A model generated the notes under the pieces. The model did not search any database. It was not told where the DNA came from and saw nothing but the letters and a program-made list of their open reading frames with translations. DNA of 64,000 bases, from assembly GCF_030538655.1 (NCBI RefSeq), contig NZ_JAUNTO010000003.1:1-64000 (forward strand), written 5' to 3'. The DNA comes from Paracoccus sp. (in: a-proteobacteria). GTDB lineage: Bacteria; Pseudomonadota; Alphaproteobacteria; Rhodobacterales; Rhodobacteraceae. A program made the translations under genes and the position numbers. Below, one piece after another: positions 55,463-64,000 of this stretch (position 1 is the first letter of the stretch; each line of letters begins with the position of its first letter).

Positions 55463-56838
55463 GACCGATAATCGGCGTTGATGTCAACGTAGCCGTGGGT
55501 CAGATCGCAGGTCCACACGGTCCGCGCGCCCTTACCCAGCCCCAGATCGACGGCGATCACCAGTTCCTGCCCGGTCATGTAGGCCGAGGCCGCCGCCTCG
55601 TCATAGGTCGGCGCGCGCCAGCCGTTTTCGGCCAGCACCATATCGCCAAAGCGGATCGTCAGCTTGTCGCGGTCGGCCTTGGCCCCCGATTTGCCGACGG
55701 CCATCACGATCCGGCCCCAGTTGGCGTCCTGCCCGGCGATGGCGGTTTTCACCAACGGCGAGTTGGCGATGGCCATGGCGACGCGTTTGGCGTCATCGTC
55801 CGAAGCCGCGCCGGTCACATCCACCTGCACGAATTTCGTAGCACCTTCGCCATCGCGGACGACCTGTTTCGCCAGATCCAGCATCACCCCGTTCAGCGCG
55901 GCGGCGAATTCGCGCGCCGCCTTGCTGCGCATATCGGTGATCGGCGCGGCCTTGGATTGCCCCGTCGCCGCCAAAATCAGCGCATCCGAGGTCGAGGTGT
56001 CACTGTCCACCGTGATCGCGTTGAAGGTGTCATCCACCTGTTTCGACAGAATTTTCTGCAACAGATCGGGGGCAATCGCGGCATCGGTAAAGATATAGAC
56101 CAGCATCGTTGCCATATCCGGCGCGATCATGCCCGAGCCTTTGGCAATGCCCGCGATGCGGATCGGCCCGCCCTCGCCCTCGATCACCGCCGCGGCGCCC
56201 TTGGGGAAGGTGTCAGTCGTCATGATCGCGTGGGCGGCCTCTGCCGCACCATCGCTGTGCAGCCCCTTGGCCAGATCGCCGATCACCGCCACAATGCGGT
56301 CGTGCGGCAGCGGTTCGCCGATGACGCCGGTGGATGACGAAAACACCCGCTGCGCCGGAATGCCCAAGGCTTTGGCCACGGCACCCGTCACCGCCTCGAC
56401 CGATTCCTGCCCGCGCGCGCCGGTAAAAGCGTTGGCATTGCCGGAATTGACGATGATCGCCGCGCCCGCCGTGCTGTCCTGCTTGCCGCGCAGCTTGGCC
56501 TGATTGTCCAGCACGCAGGCGGCCCGCGTGGATGACCGCGTGAACACCCCCGCGACCGAGGCCCCCGGCGCGATACGGATCAGCGTCACATCGGTGCGGC
56601 CCTTGTATTTCACGCCCGCCGCCGCGCTGGCGAATTCGACGCCCGCAATCACCGGCAGGTCGGGAAAGGACGTGGGGGCCAGCGGCGACACCGGCTTGGC
56701 GGCTTTGGCCGGGGCGGCGGATTGTTTCCCCACCCCCTTGGCCTTGGCCTTTTTCGCCTTCACCTTGCCCTTATCCTTGTTGCCCTTATCCTTGGTTTTG
56801 GCGGCTTTCTTTTTCTTCTTGTCGTCGTCTTTGGCCAT
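55459..56838 (-). CDS. argJ: Bifunctional ornithine acetyltransferase/N-acetylglutamate synthase ArgJ
   Basis: A 459-residue enzyme of the arginine pathway recycling acetyl groups from N-acetylornithine to glutamate. The autoproteolysis site is seen in KGSGMIAPDMATML, cleaving before the second Thr-type nucleophile (Thr in MATML). Other motifs are NSGNANAFTGARG and the C-terminal GYVDINADYRS. Residues 1-50 are an unusual Lys/Ala/Asp-rich extension (KKKKKAAKTKDKGNKDKGK) before the enzyme begins near PVSPLAPTSFPDLP. No later ATG would remove it cleanly. It lies 15 bases after the parvulin gene. Confidence 0.93.
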   Translation of the reverse strand: MAKDDDKKKKKAAKTKDKGNKDKGKVKAKKAKAKGVGKQSAAPAKAAKPVSPLAPTSFPDLPVIAGVEFASAAAGVKYKGRTDVTLIRIAPGASVAGVFTRSSTRAACVLDNQAKLRGKQDSTAGAAIIVNSGNANAFTGARGQESVEAVTGAVAKALGIPAQRVFSSSTGVIGEPLPHDRIVAVIGDLAKGLHSDGAAEAAHAIMTTDTFPKGAAAVIEGEGGPIRIAGIAKGSGMIAPDMATMLVYIFTDAAIAPDLLQKILSKQVDDTFNAITVDSDTSTSDALILAATGQSKAAPITDMRSKAAREFAAALNGVMLDLAKQVVRDGEGATKFVQVDVTGAASDDDAKRVAMAIANSPLVKTAIAGQDANWGRIVMAVGKSGAKADRDKLTIRFGDMVLAENGWRAPTYDEAAASAYMTGQELVIAVDLGLGKGARTVWTCDLTHGYVDINADYRS

Positions 56839-56853
56839 GGCTGTGATCCCGGT

Positions 56854-57696
56854 TTATTTCACGTCAAGAAATTCGGTATTGTTTATCAGCGAAGGGGTCA
56901 GCCCCTCGGTTTTGTCAACCGTGGCTTGTGATACCAGCCGTTGCACCTCGGCATCGACCTTTTCGCGGCGCAGTTGTGCGACCAGTTGCGGACGGATTTC
57001 GTCCAGCTTGGGCGCTTCGGTCAGGCGGGTGTCATCCAGCCGGATCACGTGCCAGCCGAAATCGGATTGCACCGGGTCGGAAATCTGGTCTTTTTGCAAG
57101 GATTTTACCGCCTCGGCAAAGGGGGCCACCATCTGATCGGCACTGAACCAGCCCAGTTCACCGTCATTGGCGCCGCTGGCCGGATCTTTCGACCGCTCGC
57201 GCGCAAGTTGACCGAAATCCGCGCCATCGGCCAGCTGGCGGCGGATGTCCTGCGCCTCGGCCTCGGTTTCCACCAGAATATGCGCGGCGGAATATTGCGT
57301 CATCGGGGCCGCCTCGCCGAACATACGCTCATAGGCAGCGGTGATGTCGGCATCGGTGATCTCGACCTCGGCGACCTTTTCCAGCGCGGCGGATGCCAGA
57401 TAGGCGCGGCGTTCCAACTCCAGCCGGGCCTTGTCGCGGGCGGTCATGCCGGATTCGCCCAGCTGCGCCACCGCCGTTGTGCGGATCAGCTGATCCAGCA
57501 TCAGATCCCACAGCGCCTGATCGGGCAGGTTCGCCGCGGCCTGATCGTGCAGCCCCTGTTTCATCGCGATCATCTGACCCAGCGTGATCGGCATGTCATT
57601 GACGGTCGCGACGACAGTATCGGCATCCTGCGCCATTGCAGGCGCGGTCAGAACCGCCCCAAGGGCGAACGCAGCGGAAAAAGCGAAATGACGCAT
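56854..57696 (-). CDS. Periplasmic parvulin-type peptidyl-prolyl isomerase
   Basis: A 280-residue exported PpiC/SurA-like protein. A signal peptide (AFSAAFALGAVLTAPAMAQ) is followed by a helical chaperone segment and a rotamase domain at about 135-230 (YSAAHILVETEAEAQDI, ADFGQLARERSKDP, GELGWFSADQMVAPFAEA, FGWHVIRLDDT). It assists folding of exported proteins, fitting its place divergent from secA. The ATG at 57696 is chosen for the signal peptide; upstream frame is Pro/Arg-rich noise. Confidence 0.9.
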   Translation of the reverse strand: MRHFAFSAAFALGAVLTAPAMAQDADTVVATVNDMPITLGQMIAMKQGLHDQAAANLPDQALWDLMLDQLIRTTAVAQLGESGMTARDKARLELERRAYLASAALEKVAEVEITDADITAAYERMFGEAAPMTQYSAAHILVETEAEAQDIRRQLADGADFGQLARERSKDPASGANDGELGWFSADQMVAPFAEAVKSLQKDQISDPVQSDFGWHVIRLDDTRLTEAPKLDEIRPQLVAQLRREKVDAEVQRLVSQATVDKTEGLTPSLINNTEFLDVK

Positions 57697-57896
57697 CGAA
57701 ATTCCTTGTATTCTACAGGCTTTTCCGCGTCCCGGCGGGGGCCTGACGTTGACAGTCGGGCGGGGCAAGCCTACATCCGGCGCAACCCGAAAAGGCGCGC
57801 CCGCCGCTTTTCGTTCACGCCCTGAATACGGCAGGATCAAGGGTGCGGGCAAGTGGCCCCCCGGCCCCGCGCGCCATTGATGAACGCGAAGGTGAA

Positions 57897-60593
57897 ATGC
57901 TAGGTGCATTGGCAAGAAAGATCTTTGGCACGCCCAATGATCGCAAGGTAAAATCGGCCCGCCCTCTGGTCGCCAGGATCAACGCGCTTGAGGATGAGGC
58001 CAAGGCCCGGTCCGACGAAGGGCTGATCGAAAAGACCCGCGAATTGCAACAGCGCGCGCAATCGGGGGAATCGCTGGACGCCCTGCTGCCCGAGGCGTTT
58101 GCCAACTGCCGCGAGGGCGCGCGTCGCGCCCTGGGCCTGCGCGCCTTTGATACGCAGCTGATGGGCGGCATATTTCTGCATCAGGGCAATATCGCCGAAA
58201 TGAAAACGGGCGAGGGGAAAACCCTGGTCGCCACCTTCCCCGCCTATCTGAACGCGCTGACCGGCAAGGGCGTGCATATCGTCACCGTCAACGATTATCT
58301 GGCCAAACGCGACGCTGACTGGATGAGCAAGGTCTTTGCCCAGCTTGGCATGACCACCGGCGTCGTGGTGCCGTTCCAGCCCGAGCCGGAAAAGCGTCAG
58401 GCTTATGCGGCGGACATCACCTATGCCACGAACAACGAACTGGGCTTTGACTATCTGCGCGACAATATGAAAGCCTCGATCGAGGAAATGGTCCAGCGCG
58501 GCCATAACTTCGCCATTGTGGACGAGGTGGACAGCATCCTGATTGACGAGGCGCGGACACCGCTGATCATTTCCGGCCCCAGCCAGGACCGTTCCGATCT
58601 GTATCGCGCCGTTGATGGCTTTATCCCGCAGCTGGACGAAAGCCACTACACCATCGACGAAAAGACCCGCAACGCCACCTTCACCGAGGAAGGGAACGAG
58701 GCGGTCGAACAGATGCTGTCGGCGGCGGGTATTCTGCCGCAGGGGCAGACGCTCTATGACCCGGAATCGACCACCATCGTTCACCACATCAGCCAGGCCC
58801 TGCGCGCGCACAAGCTGTTCCACCGCGACCAGAACTATATCGTCCGCGACGGCGAAATCGTGCTGATCGACGAATTCACCGGCCGGATGATGAAGGGCCG
58901 CCGCCTGTCCGACGGTCTGCATCAGGCGATCGAGGCCAAGGAAAACGTCGCCATCCAGCCCGAAAACGTGACGCTGGCCAGCGTGACGTTCCAGAACTAT
59001 TTCCGCCTTTACAACACCTTGTCCGGCATGACCGGGACAGCCGCGACCGAGGCCGAGGAATTCGCCGAGATTTATAAACTCGGCGTGGTCGAGGTGCCGA
59101 CGAACCGCCCGATCCAGCGCCTTGACGAACATGACCGCGTGTATCGCACCGCCGATGAAAAATACGCCGCCGTGGTCGAGGCCATCAAAGAGGCGAACGC
59201 CAAGGGCCAGCCGATCCTTGTCGGCACCACCAGCATCGAGAAATCGGAAATGCTGTCGGGCATCCTGACGCGCGAAGGGATCGCCCATAACGTCCTCAAC
59301 GCCCGCCAGCACGAGGCCGAGGCACAGATCGTCGCCGATGCGGGTAAACCCGGTGCGGTCACGATTGCCACCAACATGGCCGGTCGCGGCACCGACATTC
59401 AGCTGGGCGGCAACGTCGAAATGAAGGTGATGCAGGCGCTTGCCGCCGATCCCGAGGCGAACCCCGACACCCTGCGCGCGCAGATCGAGGCGGATCACGC
59501 CACCGACAAACAGCGCGTTCTGGATGCCGGCGGTCTGTTCGTTCTGGCCACCGAACGCCACGAATCGCGCCGCATCGACAACCAGTTGCGCGGTCGTTCG
59601 GGACGTCAGGGCGATCCGGGCCGCTCGCTGTTCTTCCTCTCGCTCGAAGATGACCTGATGCGCATCTTCGGCTCGGAACGGCTGGAAAAGGTGCTGTCCA
59701 CCCTGGGCATGAAGGAAGGCGAGGCCATTGTTCACCCCTGGGTCAACAAGTCGCTGGAACGTGCGCAGGCCAAGGTCGAGGCGCGCAACTTTGACATCCG
59801 CAAACAGTTGCTGAAATTCGATGACGTGATGAATGACCAGCGCAAGGCGATCTTCAGCCAGCGTCTGGAGATCATGGAAACCGACGAATTGCGCGACATC
59901 ACCGCCGATATGCGCCATCAGGTCATCGACGATCTGATCGCGGAATACATGCCGCCGAAAAGCTATCCCGAACAATGGGATAACGATGGACTAAAGGCCG
60001 CCCTGCGCGACAGTGTGAACATGGACCTGCCGATCGCCGACTGGGCCACCGAGGAAGGCACCGATCAGGAAATCATCACCGAACGCATCAAAGACGCGAC
60101 CGACGCCTTTATGGCCGACAAGACCGCCCAGTTCGGCGAAGACACCATGCGTCAGGTCGAAAAGCAGATCCTGTTGCAGATGATCGACCAGAAATGGCGC
60201 GAACATCTGGTCACGCTGGAACATCTGCGCTCGGTCGTGGGTTTCCGCGGCTATGCGCAGCGCGACCCGCTGTCGGAATACAAGACCGAAGCGTTCCAAC
60301 TGTTCGAATCGCTGCTGGACGGTCTGCGCGGCGACGTGACCAAGCAACTGTCCCTGATCCGCCCGCTGACCGAGGCCGAACGCGAGGCGATGATGCGCCA
60401 GTTCGCCGAACAGCAGGCGGCGGCACAGGCCGCACAGCACCCCGAACACGCCGAAGCAGAAGGCGGTGCCGCATCCGCCCACGCCCCCGGCTTTGATGAA
60501 AACGACCCGGCGACATGGGGCAACCCGTCACGCAACGACCCCTGCCCCTGCGGCTCGGGCAAAAAGTTCAAGCATTGCCACGGGGCGCTGTAA
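57897..60593 (+). CDS. secA: Protein translocase ATPase SecA
   Basis: An 898-residue motor of the Sec export pathway. Walker A region [32 protein letters not shown] (Walker B/DEVD), [11 protein letters not shown] and [23 protein letters not shown] are present. The C-terminal zinc-binding tail reads [14 protein letters not shown], which binds SecB. ATG at 57897 follows AAGGTGA; the preceding 18 codons are not family-like. It is divergent from the parvulin gene; a hairpin terminator follows. Confidence 0.97.
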   Translation: MLGALARKIFGTPNDRKVKSARPLVARINALEDEAKARSDEGLIEKTRELQQRAQSGESLDALLPEAFANCREGARRALGLRAFDTQLMGGIFLHQGNIAEMKTGEGKTLVATFPAYLNALTGKGVHIVTVNDYLAKRDADWMSKVFAQLGMTTGVVVPFQPEPEKRQAYAADITYATNNELGFDYLRDNMKASIEEMVQRGHNFAIVDEVDSILIDEARTPLIISGPSQDRSDLYRAVDGFIPQLDESHYTIDEKTRNATFTEEGNEAVEQMLSAAGILPQGQTLYDPESTTIVHHISQALRAHKLFHRDQNYIVRDGEIVLIDEFTGRMMKGRRLSDGLHQAIEAKENVAIQPENVTLASVTFQNYFRLYNTLSGMTGTAATEAEEFAEIYKLGVVEVPTNRPIQRLDEHDRVYRTADEKYAAVVEAIKEANAKGQPILVGTTSIEKSEMLSGILTREGIAHNVLNARQHEAEAQIVADAGKPGAVTIATNMAGRGTDIQLGGNVEMKVMQALAADPEANPDTLRAQIEADHATDKQRVLDAGGLFVLATERHESRRIDNQLRGRSGRQGDPGRSLFFLSLEDDLMRIFGSERLEKVLSTLGMKEGEAIVHPWVNKSLERAQAKVEARNFDIRKQLLKFDDVMNDQRKAIFSQRLEIMETDELRDITADMRHQVIDDLIAEYMPPKSYPEQWDNDGLKAALRDSVNMDLPIADWATEEGTDQEIITERIKDATDAFMADKTAQFGEDTMRQVEKQILLQMIDQKWREHLVTLEHLRSVVGFRGYAQRDPLSEYKTEAFQLFESLLDGLRGDVTKQLSLIRPLTEAEREAMMRQFAEQQAAAQAAQHPEHAEAEGGAASAHAPGFDENDPATWGNPSRNDPCPCGSGKKFKHCHGAL

Positions 60594-60606
60594 GCTGACA
60601 CAGGCG

Positions 60607-60630
60607 CGGGCGGCACATCGCCGCCCGTTT
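60607..60630 (+). terminator. Terminator after secA
   Basis: An 8-bp stem CGGGCGGC/GCCGCCCG with an ACATC loop and TTT, 13 bases after the stop. Confidence 0.7.
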
Positions 60631-60635
60631 CCCGT

Positions 60636-61403
60636 TCAGTCTCCTTCTGCGATCAACTCAAGCCGCTGTCTGGCGAACCTGCAGGGGGCGACTTCGGTGT
60701 CCTCACCCTCGGGTGTTGCACTGATCGAACAGGCCCGCAGAAACCGGGCGGTGGCTTTTTTCAGATCGACGGGATGCCCTTCACCCAATTGAAACGCCTG
60801 CCCCTCCATCGAACAGCCCCAGGCGTTATCGGCGGAACAGGCGATCGAGAATGTGCGCATCAGACAGCTGTAAAATTCCTCAGATCGGTCCTGGGACAAC
60901 TGATCCTGCCGGATCCTGGCGTTCCGCAGGGATGCCCCCCGGTTCGTGCAGGCCGACGGCGACCCCAAGGCACAGGCAAGGGAAAACCCTTGCCGCCTTG
61001 CCATATCGAATCGAGGTTGAGCCGCAATTTCCAGATCAGATCTTTCGATCACCCGCGCCGCCGCAAGACAGGCCGAACCGTTCCGGTTGTTGATACAGCG
61101 GTCCAGACAGCCCGCGACATCCTGTCGGCATCGGCGCCAACTCCATGTCGTGCTGTCACCGACCCAGCTCTGCCATAACCCCCGCCGCGTTTTCCAGACA
61201 TCCGCCGGGCATGTCTGGGTCAGTTCGTCGATCCCGGCCACGCTGGCCAACCGATCCGCAATCAACCAAAGATCGGCCTCGTCCGCATCATCGGACAAGG
61301 CCGCACCGGCCAGACCAAACGTCAACAGTGCCGCGAAAAACAGGTCAAGCAGCCGGACAGGCACCGCCGCAGTCTGGCGTTGCAGCCATCCCCTTGCAGG
61401 CAT
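60636..61403 (-). CDS. Exported Cys-rich protein with Sel1-like character
   Basis: A 255-residue protein, family not firmly recognised. After a basic start, LLDLFFAALLTFGLAGAALS looks like a signal peptide. The mature part has about a dozen Cys, spaced in repeated patterns such as CLDRCINNRNGSACLAAARV, SLACALGSPSACTNRG and SIACSADNAWGCSMEG, reminiscent of Sel1-like repeats with disulfides. It ends in KKATARFLRACSI. The start is uncertain; longer frames reach 61604. It is convergent with secA. Confidence 0.65.
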   Translation of the reverse strand: MPARGWLQRQTAAVPVRLLDLFFAALLTFGLAGAALSDDADEADLWLIADRLASVAGIDELTQTCPADVWKTRRGLWQSWVGDSTTWSWRRCRQDVAGCLDRCINNRNGSACLAAARVIERSDLEIAAQPRFDMARRQGFSLACALGSPSACTNRGASLRNARIRQDQLSQDRSEEFYSCLMRTFSIACSADNAWGCSMEGQAFQLGEGHPVDLKKATARFLRACSISATPEGEDTEVAPCRFARQRLELIAEGD

Positions 61404-61539
61404 GATGGTGCAGCGCGGGTAAAACCAGAACACGATAGCATCCCCCAACACGAAAACACGCGGAAAGCATAGCAACGCCGCCCCCATATGGCGCATAGAA
61501 CGACACGTCATGGCAAGGCCCGTTCCATATGCTCTTTCC

Positions 61540-61622
61540 ATGAACACGATCTCGCCACATCGGGCAACCTGTCGCGCGACGCCCCCTTCTGGAAAGACAT
61601 TCAAACACTGTCACGGGGTGCC
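61540..61622 (+). pseudogene. SEC-C-like coding remnant
   Basis: From an ATG at 61540 the frame reads MNTISPHRATCRATPPSGKT and then FKHCHG. The last ten codons (61588-61617, SGKTFKHCHG) match the SecA tail [10 protein letters not shown] (60555-60584). The frame stays open past the region but shows no domain, and the upstream CPCG half of the motif is missing. It overlaps antisense the 3' end of the ABM-fold gene. It may be a decayed small SEC-C protein. Confidence 0.35.
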
Positions 61623-61933
61623 TCGGCCCGCCTGGCCGTGCCATAATCGCGCAGCATCGCCGCCACCCTCAGCCGATAACCGGCAAAGACATGATCGCGC
61701 CCCGCCGCCTGCGCCTTGTGATGCGCGGGCAGGCTGCGCCAAGCCGTCATCGCTGCCTCATCCCGCCAAAATGACAGTGACAGACCCTTGCCCGGCACGC
61801 TCGGACTGGCAAAGCGTTCAATCAAGATGAACCCGGCGATCTGATCCGGCAGCAACCGCAGCCTTGCGGCATGATCCGGATATTCGGCCTGCGTGCCCGG
61901 CGTCGTTTCAGCCTCGAACATCACCGCGATCAT
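61601..61933 (-). CDS. ABM-fold (antibiotic biosynthesis monooxygenase-like) protein
   Basis: A 110-residue dimeric alpha+beta barrel protein. Features are IAVMFEAETTPGTQAEY at the start, GFILIERFASPS and LSLSFWRDEAAMTAWRSLPAH, the core of the family. Related proteins are heme-degrading or quinol monooxygenases, but many have no known activity. GGGGCGGG precedes the ATG. Its C-terminal codons overlap the SEC-C-like remnant on the other strand. Confidence 0.8.
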   Translation of the reverse strand: MIAVMFEAETTPGTQAEYPDHAARLRLLPDQIAGFILIERFASPSVPGKGLSLSFWRDEAAMTAWRSLPAHHKAQAAGRDHVFAGYRLRVAAMLRDYGTARRAEAPRDSV

Positions 61934-62264
61934 GCGCCCGCCCCATGCGGTGCCGATGCCGCCCGGACGAACAGATGAACAAACCCTTCCGCCCGCGCGA
62001 ATTCGTCATTCTGCCGCCTGCGGCGGTCACCGGCCAACTGCCCGTCGCAATGGCCTTGGCACCAGCGCCCGTCACAAGGGCGGTGCTGCCCGCCTCCCGG
62101 ATATTGTAAAGGACAATCAGATTTTCGGTATTATGCAGGCTGCGAAACCATCGGGCCTTTGGGGGCTGGGGCATCATGCGCTGGTCTCTTTCGGTTGGCG
62201 GTCGGGCCGGGATGACCCGCAGCGCCGCCCGCCCGCCGCCTCATTTCGAGCGTTGGCGCCATGT

Positions 62265-62352
62265 CCCGACCGCGCAACGCCCGCTGCCTGTGCACAGGTT
62301 GTGTACAGCCTGTGCACAGGCGGTGCATGGGTTGTGCAGCCCAAAACCCAAC
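62265..62352 (-). repeat. Intergenic repeat family, copy B
   Basis: The reverse complement runs CAGTATTTGTTGGGTTTT, then GCTGCACAACCCATGCAC and a chain of GTGCACAG/TGTACACA units to GCGTTGCG. It matches copy A at 38445-38535 with scattered substitutions and few short gaps. The terminator palindrome of copy A is degenerate here. Confidence 0.75.
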
Positions 62353-62430
62353 AAATACTGGCTCAATTTGAACCGCTGTTGCGCCGAAACCGCCACGCAA
62401 CGCCCGCTGCCGTTGCGCCGCCCCCGCTGC

Positions 62431-62466
62431 CGCTTGCTGTTTGCCCAAATGCGCAGCCTGGGGCGC
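62431..62466 (+). repeat. GCTGTTTGCCC repeat, copy 2
   Basis: Begins GCTGTTTGCCCAAATGCGC and continues GC-rich up to the fmt stop. It matches 44298-44333 apart from transitions at a handful of positions. It is adjacent to copy B of the other repeat. Confidence 0.6.
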
Positions 62467-62471
62467 GCGGC

Positions 62472-63368
62472 CTAGCCCAACCGTTCGGGCAGATCCCACC
62501 CGCGCAGCAAGTCCTCTGCCGTCATCGGCTTTTTCCCGGCCCGCTGCGCCTCCAGCACCTCAACCGCGCCATCGCCGCAGGCGACCACAAACCCGCCCAA
62601 AACCGCGCCCGGCTGGCCCGAGCCAGCCGCCAGCCGCGACCGCAGCAGCTTGACCCGTTCTCCCGCCACATCACACCACGCGCCGGGAAACGGCGACAAC
62701 CCCCTGATCTGCCGATCAATTTCGGCCGCAGGCCGGGTCCAGTCCACGCGGGCTTCGGATTTGTCGATCTTGGCGGCATAGGTCACGCCCGCATCCGGCT
62801 GCGCGCGCGCAGGCAGCGGCAGACGGGGCAGCGTATCCACCACCAGCACCGCCCCCATCGCCGCCAGCCGGTCGTGCAGATCGGCGGTGGTTTCCTCGGG
62901 CCCGATGGGGCAGCGTGCCTCGGCCAGCACCGGGCCGGTGTCCAGCCCCGCCTCCATCTGCATGATGGCAACGCCGGTTTCCGCATCCCCCGCCATCACC
63001 GCCCGATGGATCGGTGCCGCCCCGCGCCAGCGCGGCAACAGGCTGGCGTGGATATTCACACAGCCCAGACGCGGCGCATCCAGCACCAACTGCGGCAAGA
63101 TCAGCCCATAGGCCACGACCACCGCCACATCCGCCCTTAGCGCAGAAAATTCAGCCTGTTCAATGGGATCGCGCAGCCGTTCAGGCGTGCGCACGGACAG
63201 GCCCAAAGCCTCGGCTGCGGCGTGAACCGGGGATGGCCGCGGCTTTTGCCCGCGTCCGGCGGCACGCGGCGGCTGTGAATAGACCGCGACCACCTGATGC
63301 CCGGCATCCACAATCGACTTCAACGCCGGAACCGAAAAATCCGGGGTTCCCATAAAGATCACACGCAT
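62472..63368 (-). CDS. fmt: Methionyl-tRNA formyltransferase
   Basis: A 298-residue enzyme formylating initiator Met-tRNA with 10-formyl-THF. The N-terminal domain has [16 protein letters not shown], the catalytic [21 protein letters not shown] and [11 protein letters not shown]; the C-terminal Fmt_C domain carries [25 protein letters not shown] (two pieces). The length is slightly short but complete. No def gene is adjacent. It lies downstream of the alpha/beta hydrolase gene on the same strand. Confidence 0.95.
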   Translation of the reverse strand: MRVIFMGTPDFSVPALKSIVDAGHQVVAVYSQPPRAAGRGQKPRPSPVHAAAEALGLSVRTPERLRDPIEQAEFSALRADVAVVVAYGLILPQLVLDAPRLGCVNIHASLLPRWRGAAPIHRAVMAGDAETGVAIMQMEAGLDTGPVLAEARCPIGPEETTADLHDRLAAMGAVLVVDTLPRLPLPARAQPDAGVTYAAKIDKSEARVDWTRPAAEIDRQIRGLSPFPGAWCDVAGERVKLLRSRLAAGSGQPGAVLGGFVVACGDGAVEVLEAQRAGKKPMTAEDLLRGWDLPERLG

Positions 63369-63398
63369 CGCACCCTCCTGCTGATTGTGCGGGGCCTG

Positions 63399-64000
63399 TC
63401 ATAGCCCGGCCTGCGGCGGCGATGCAAATGCCCCGATCAGCGCCTCGGCCTGCGCGGTGGCGGCGGCATTGAACCGCAAGGGCGACAGAACGGATCGGCT
63501 GCGCTGGTCGAAACCATGATCCGCCCCCGCAAGTATATGCACATCCAGCGGCAGCCCCTGCCCGGCCATTGCGCGGCAGGCGTCCGGGTCAACGATGCGG
63601 TCCTCCTCGGCCAGAATCATCAGCCCATGCACGCCCGCTGGCCAATCGCCCCCGGCCCGGCTGGCAAAGCCGCAATAGGGATACAGCAGCACCAGACGGC
63701 TGATCCGCGCGGCCAGTTGCGCGGGCGGTTCGGGCCATGCGGTCAGACCGGGCGGCGGGTCGCCATCGGCCAGTTGCGCCATCAGCTCCATCGCGGTCCA
63801 CCCGCCATGAGAGGCGCCCAACACAATCACGTCATCGCCGCGCAAACCCATGTTTTCCAGCGCGGCGACAGCCACGGCCAGATCGCCCGCCCGCTCGCCC
63901 CCGGTCAGCACCTGACCTGCACAGACCGCACGCCACGCCTGCCGCCGGTCCAGCCCACGCGGACGGTGGCTGTTGACGATCAGCGCCGCCCGGCCCTGCG
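63399..64000 (-). CDS. Alpha/beta hydrolase, dienelactone hydrolase-like (partial)
   Basis: At least 200 residues; the N-terminus lies beyond the right edge. Visible parts are ALIVNSHRPRGLDRRQAWRA near the cut, the nucleophile elbow VLGASHGGWTAMELM, the acid region EEDRIVDPDACRAMAG and the His region LAGADHGFDQRS, completing a Ser-Asp-His triad. The dienelactone hydrolase branch is the best fit. The substrate is unknown. An internal GTG at 63911 is not the true start because family sequence continues upstream of it. Confidence 0.8.
   Translation of the reverse strand, partial: QGRAALIVNSHRPRGLDRRQAWRAVCAGQVLTGGERAGDLAVAVAALENMGLRGDDVIVLGASHGGWTAMELMAQLADGDPPPGLTAWPEPPAQLAARISRLVLLYPYCGFASRAGGDWPAGVHGLMILAEEDRIVDPDACRAMAGQGLPLDVHILAGADHGFDQRSRSVLSPLRFNAAATAQAEALIGAFASPPQAGL

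Larger units (their letters stand above)
61934..62471. other. Intergenic region with repeats
   Basis: About 540 bases between the ABM gene and the fmt stop. It holds copy B of the 38 kb repeat (62265-62352) and copy 2 of the GCTGTTTGCCC repeat (62431-62466). An AT-rich patch at 62101-62140 (ATTGTAAAGGACAATCAGAT) could include a promoter for a minus-strand transcript. No gene was recognised; a long plus-strand open frame through it is antisense to fmt and implausible. Confidence 0.5.

Noticed and set aside
57900..59975. A 691-codon open frame antisense to secA
   Set aside because: Shadow of secA; no domain or ribosome binding site.
61893..63140. A 415-codon plus-strand frame through repeat copy B and fmt
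   Set aside because: Mostly antisense to fmt with Pro/Arg/His-rich noise; the part in the repeat matches copy A only because the DNA repeats.

Overview
The window looks like chromosomal DNA of an alphaproteobacterium, most likely of the order Rhodobacterales (Paracoccus/Rhodobacter/Roseobacter group). The DNA is clearly GC-rich. Gene families and gene order are typical of that group: a YlxR/L7Ae protein between nusA and infB, a DUF1223 protein beside acnA, and a TetR-EamA pair. No rRNA, tRNA, insertion sequence, prophage or CRISPR array was recognised.

Layout. 1-7127: the start of a Tat-exported protein (minus strand), then marC, an EamA transporter, yciB, a membrane-anchored aspartic protease, a DUF1223 protein and aconitase acnA. 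7128-29830: a methylated-amine cassette of about 22 kb. 30400-36191: a tightly overlapping operon hslO-nudL-cca-ABC exporter-RlmD-like methyltransferase. 36256-38376: two L,D-transpeptidases around a CAP-domain lipoprotein. 39034-46840: an EamA-TetR pair, an argC interrupted by an in-frame amber codon, hemH, a methyltransferase, comF, grxC, a Nit-type amidase, a MarR regulator and tenA. 46856-54692: ubiG, pip, tspO and the rimP-nusA-ylxR-infB operon. 54814-64000: a 41-residue small protein, mutT, argJ, a parvulin, secA, a Cys-rich orphan, an ABM-fold protein, fmt and the end of an alpha/beta hydrolase.

The dominant biology is aerobic trimethylamine breakdown. Tmm oxidises trimethylamine to its N-oxide. 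Tdm splits the N-oxide into dimethylamine and formaldehyde. DmmDABC demethylates dimethylamine to methylamine. GmaS, MgsABC and MgdABCD pass methylamine through gamma-glutamylmethylamide and N-methylglutamate, releasing glutamate, ammonium and a one-carbon unit. FolD and PurU carry the tetrahydrofolate-bound carbon to formate, and an Amt channel ends the cluster. A GlxA/AraC-type regulator and an XRE-cupin regulator lie inside it. The pathway itself is already known from marine Rhodobacteraceae. The less familiar points are local: a cysteine-free MgdB, shared operator-like motifs, and an N-oxide transporter that is not encoded here.

Other items worth a look are the amber codon in argC, a diverged intergenic repeat present twice in inverted orientation (about 38445-38535 and 62265-62352), a second short repeat family, the unannotated 41-residue ORF, a terminator-like hairpin just upstream of rimP, and a SecA-tail-like (SEC-C) coding remnant about 1 kb after secA. 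I did not find a clearly undescribed multi-gene system.
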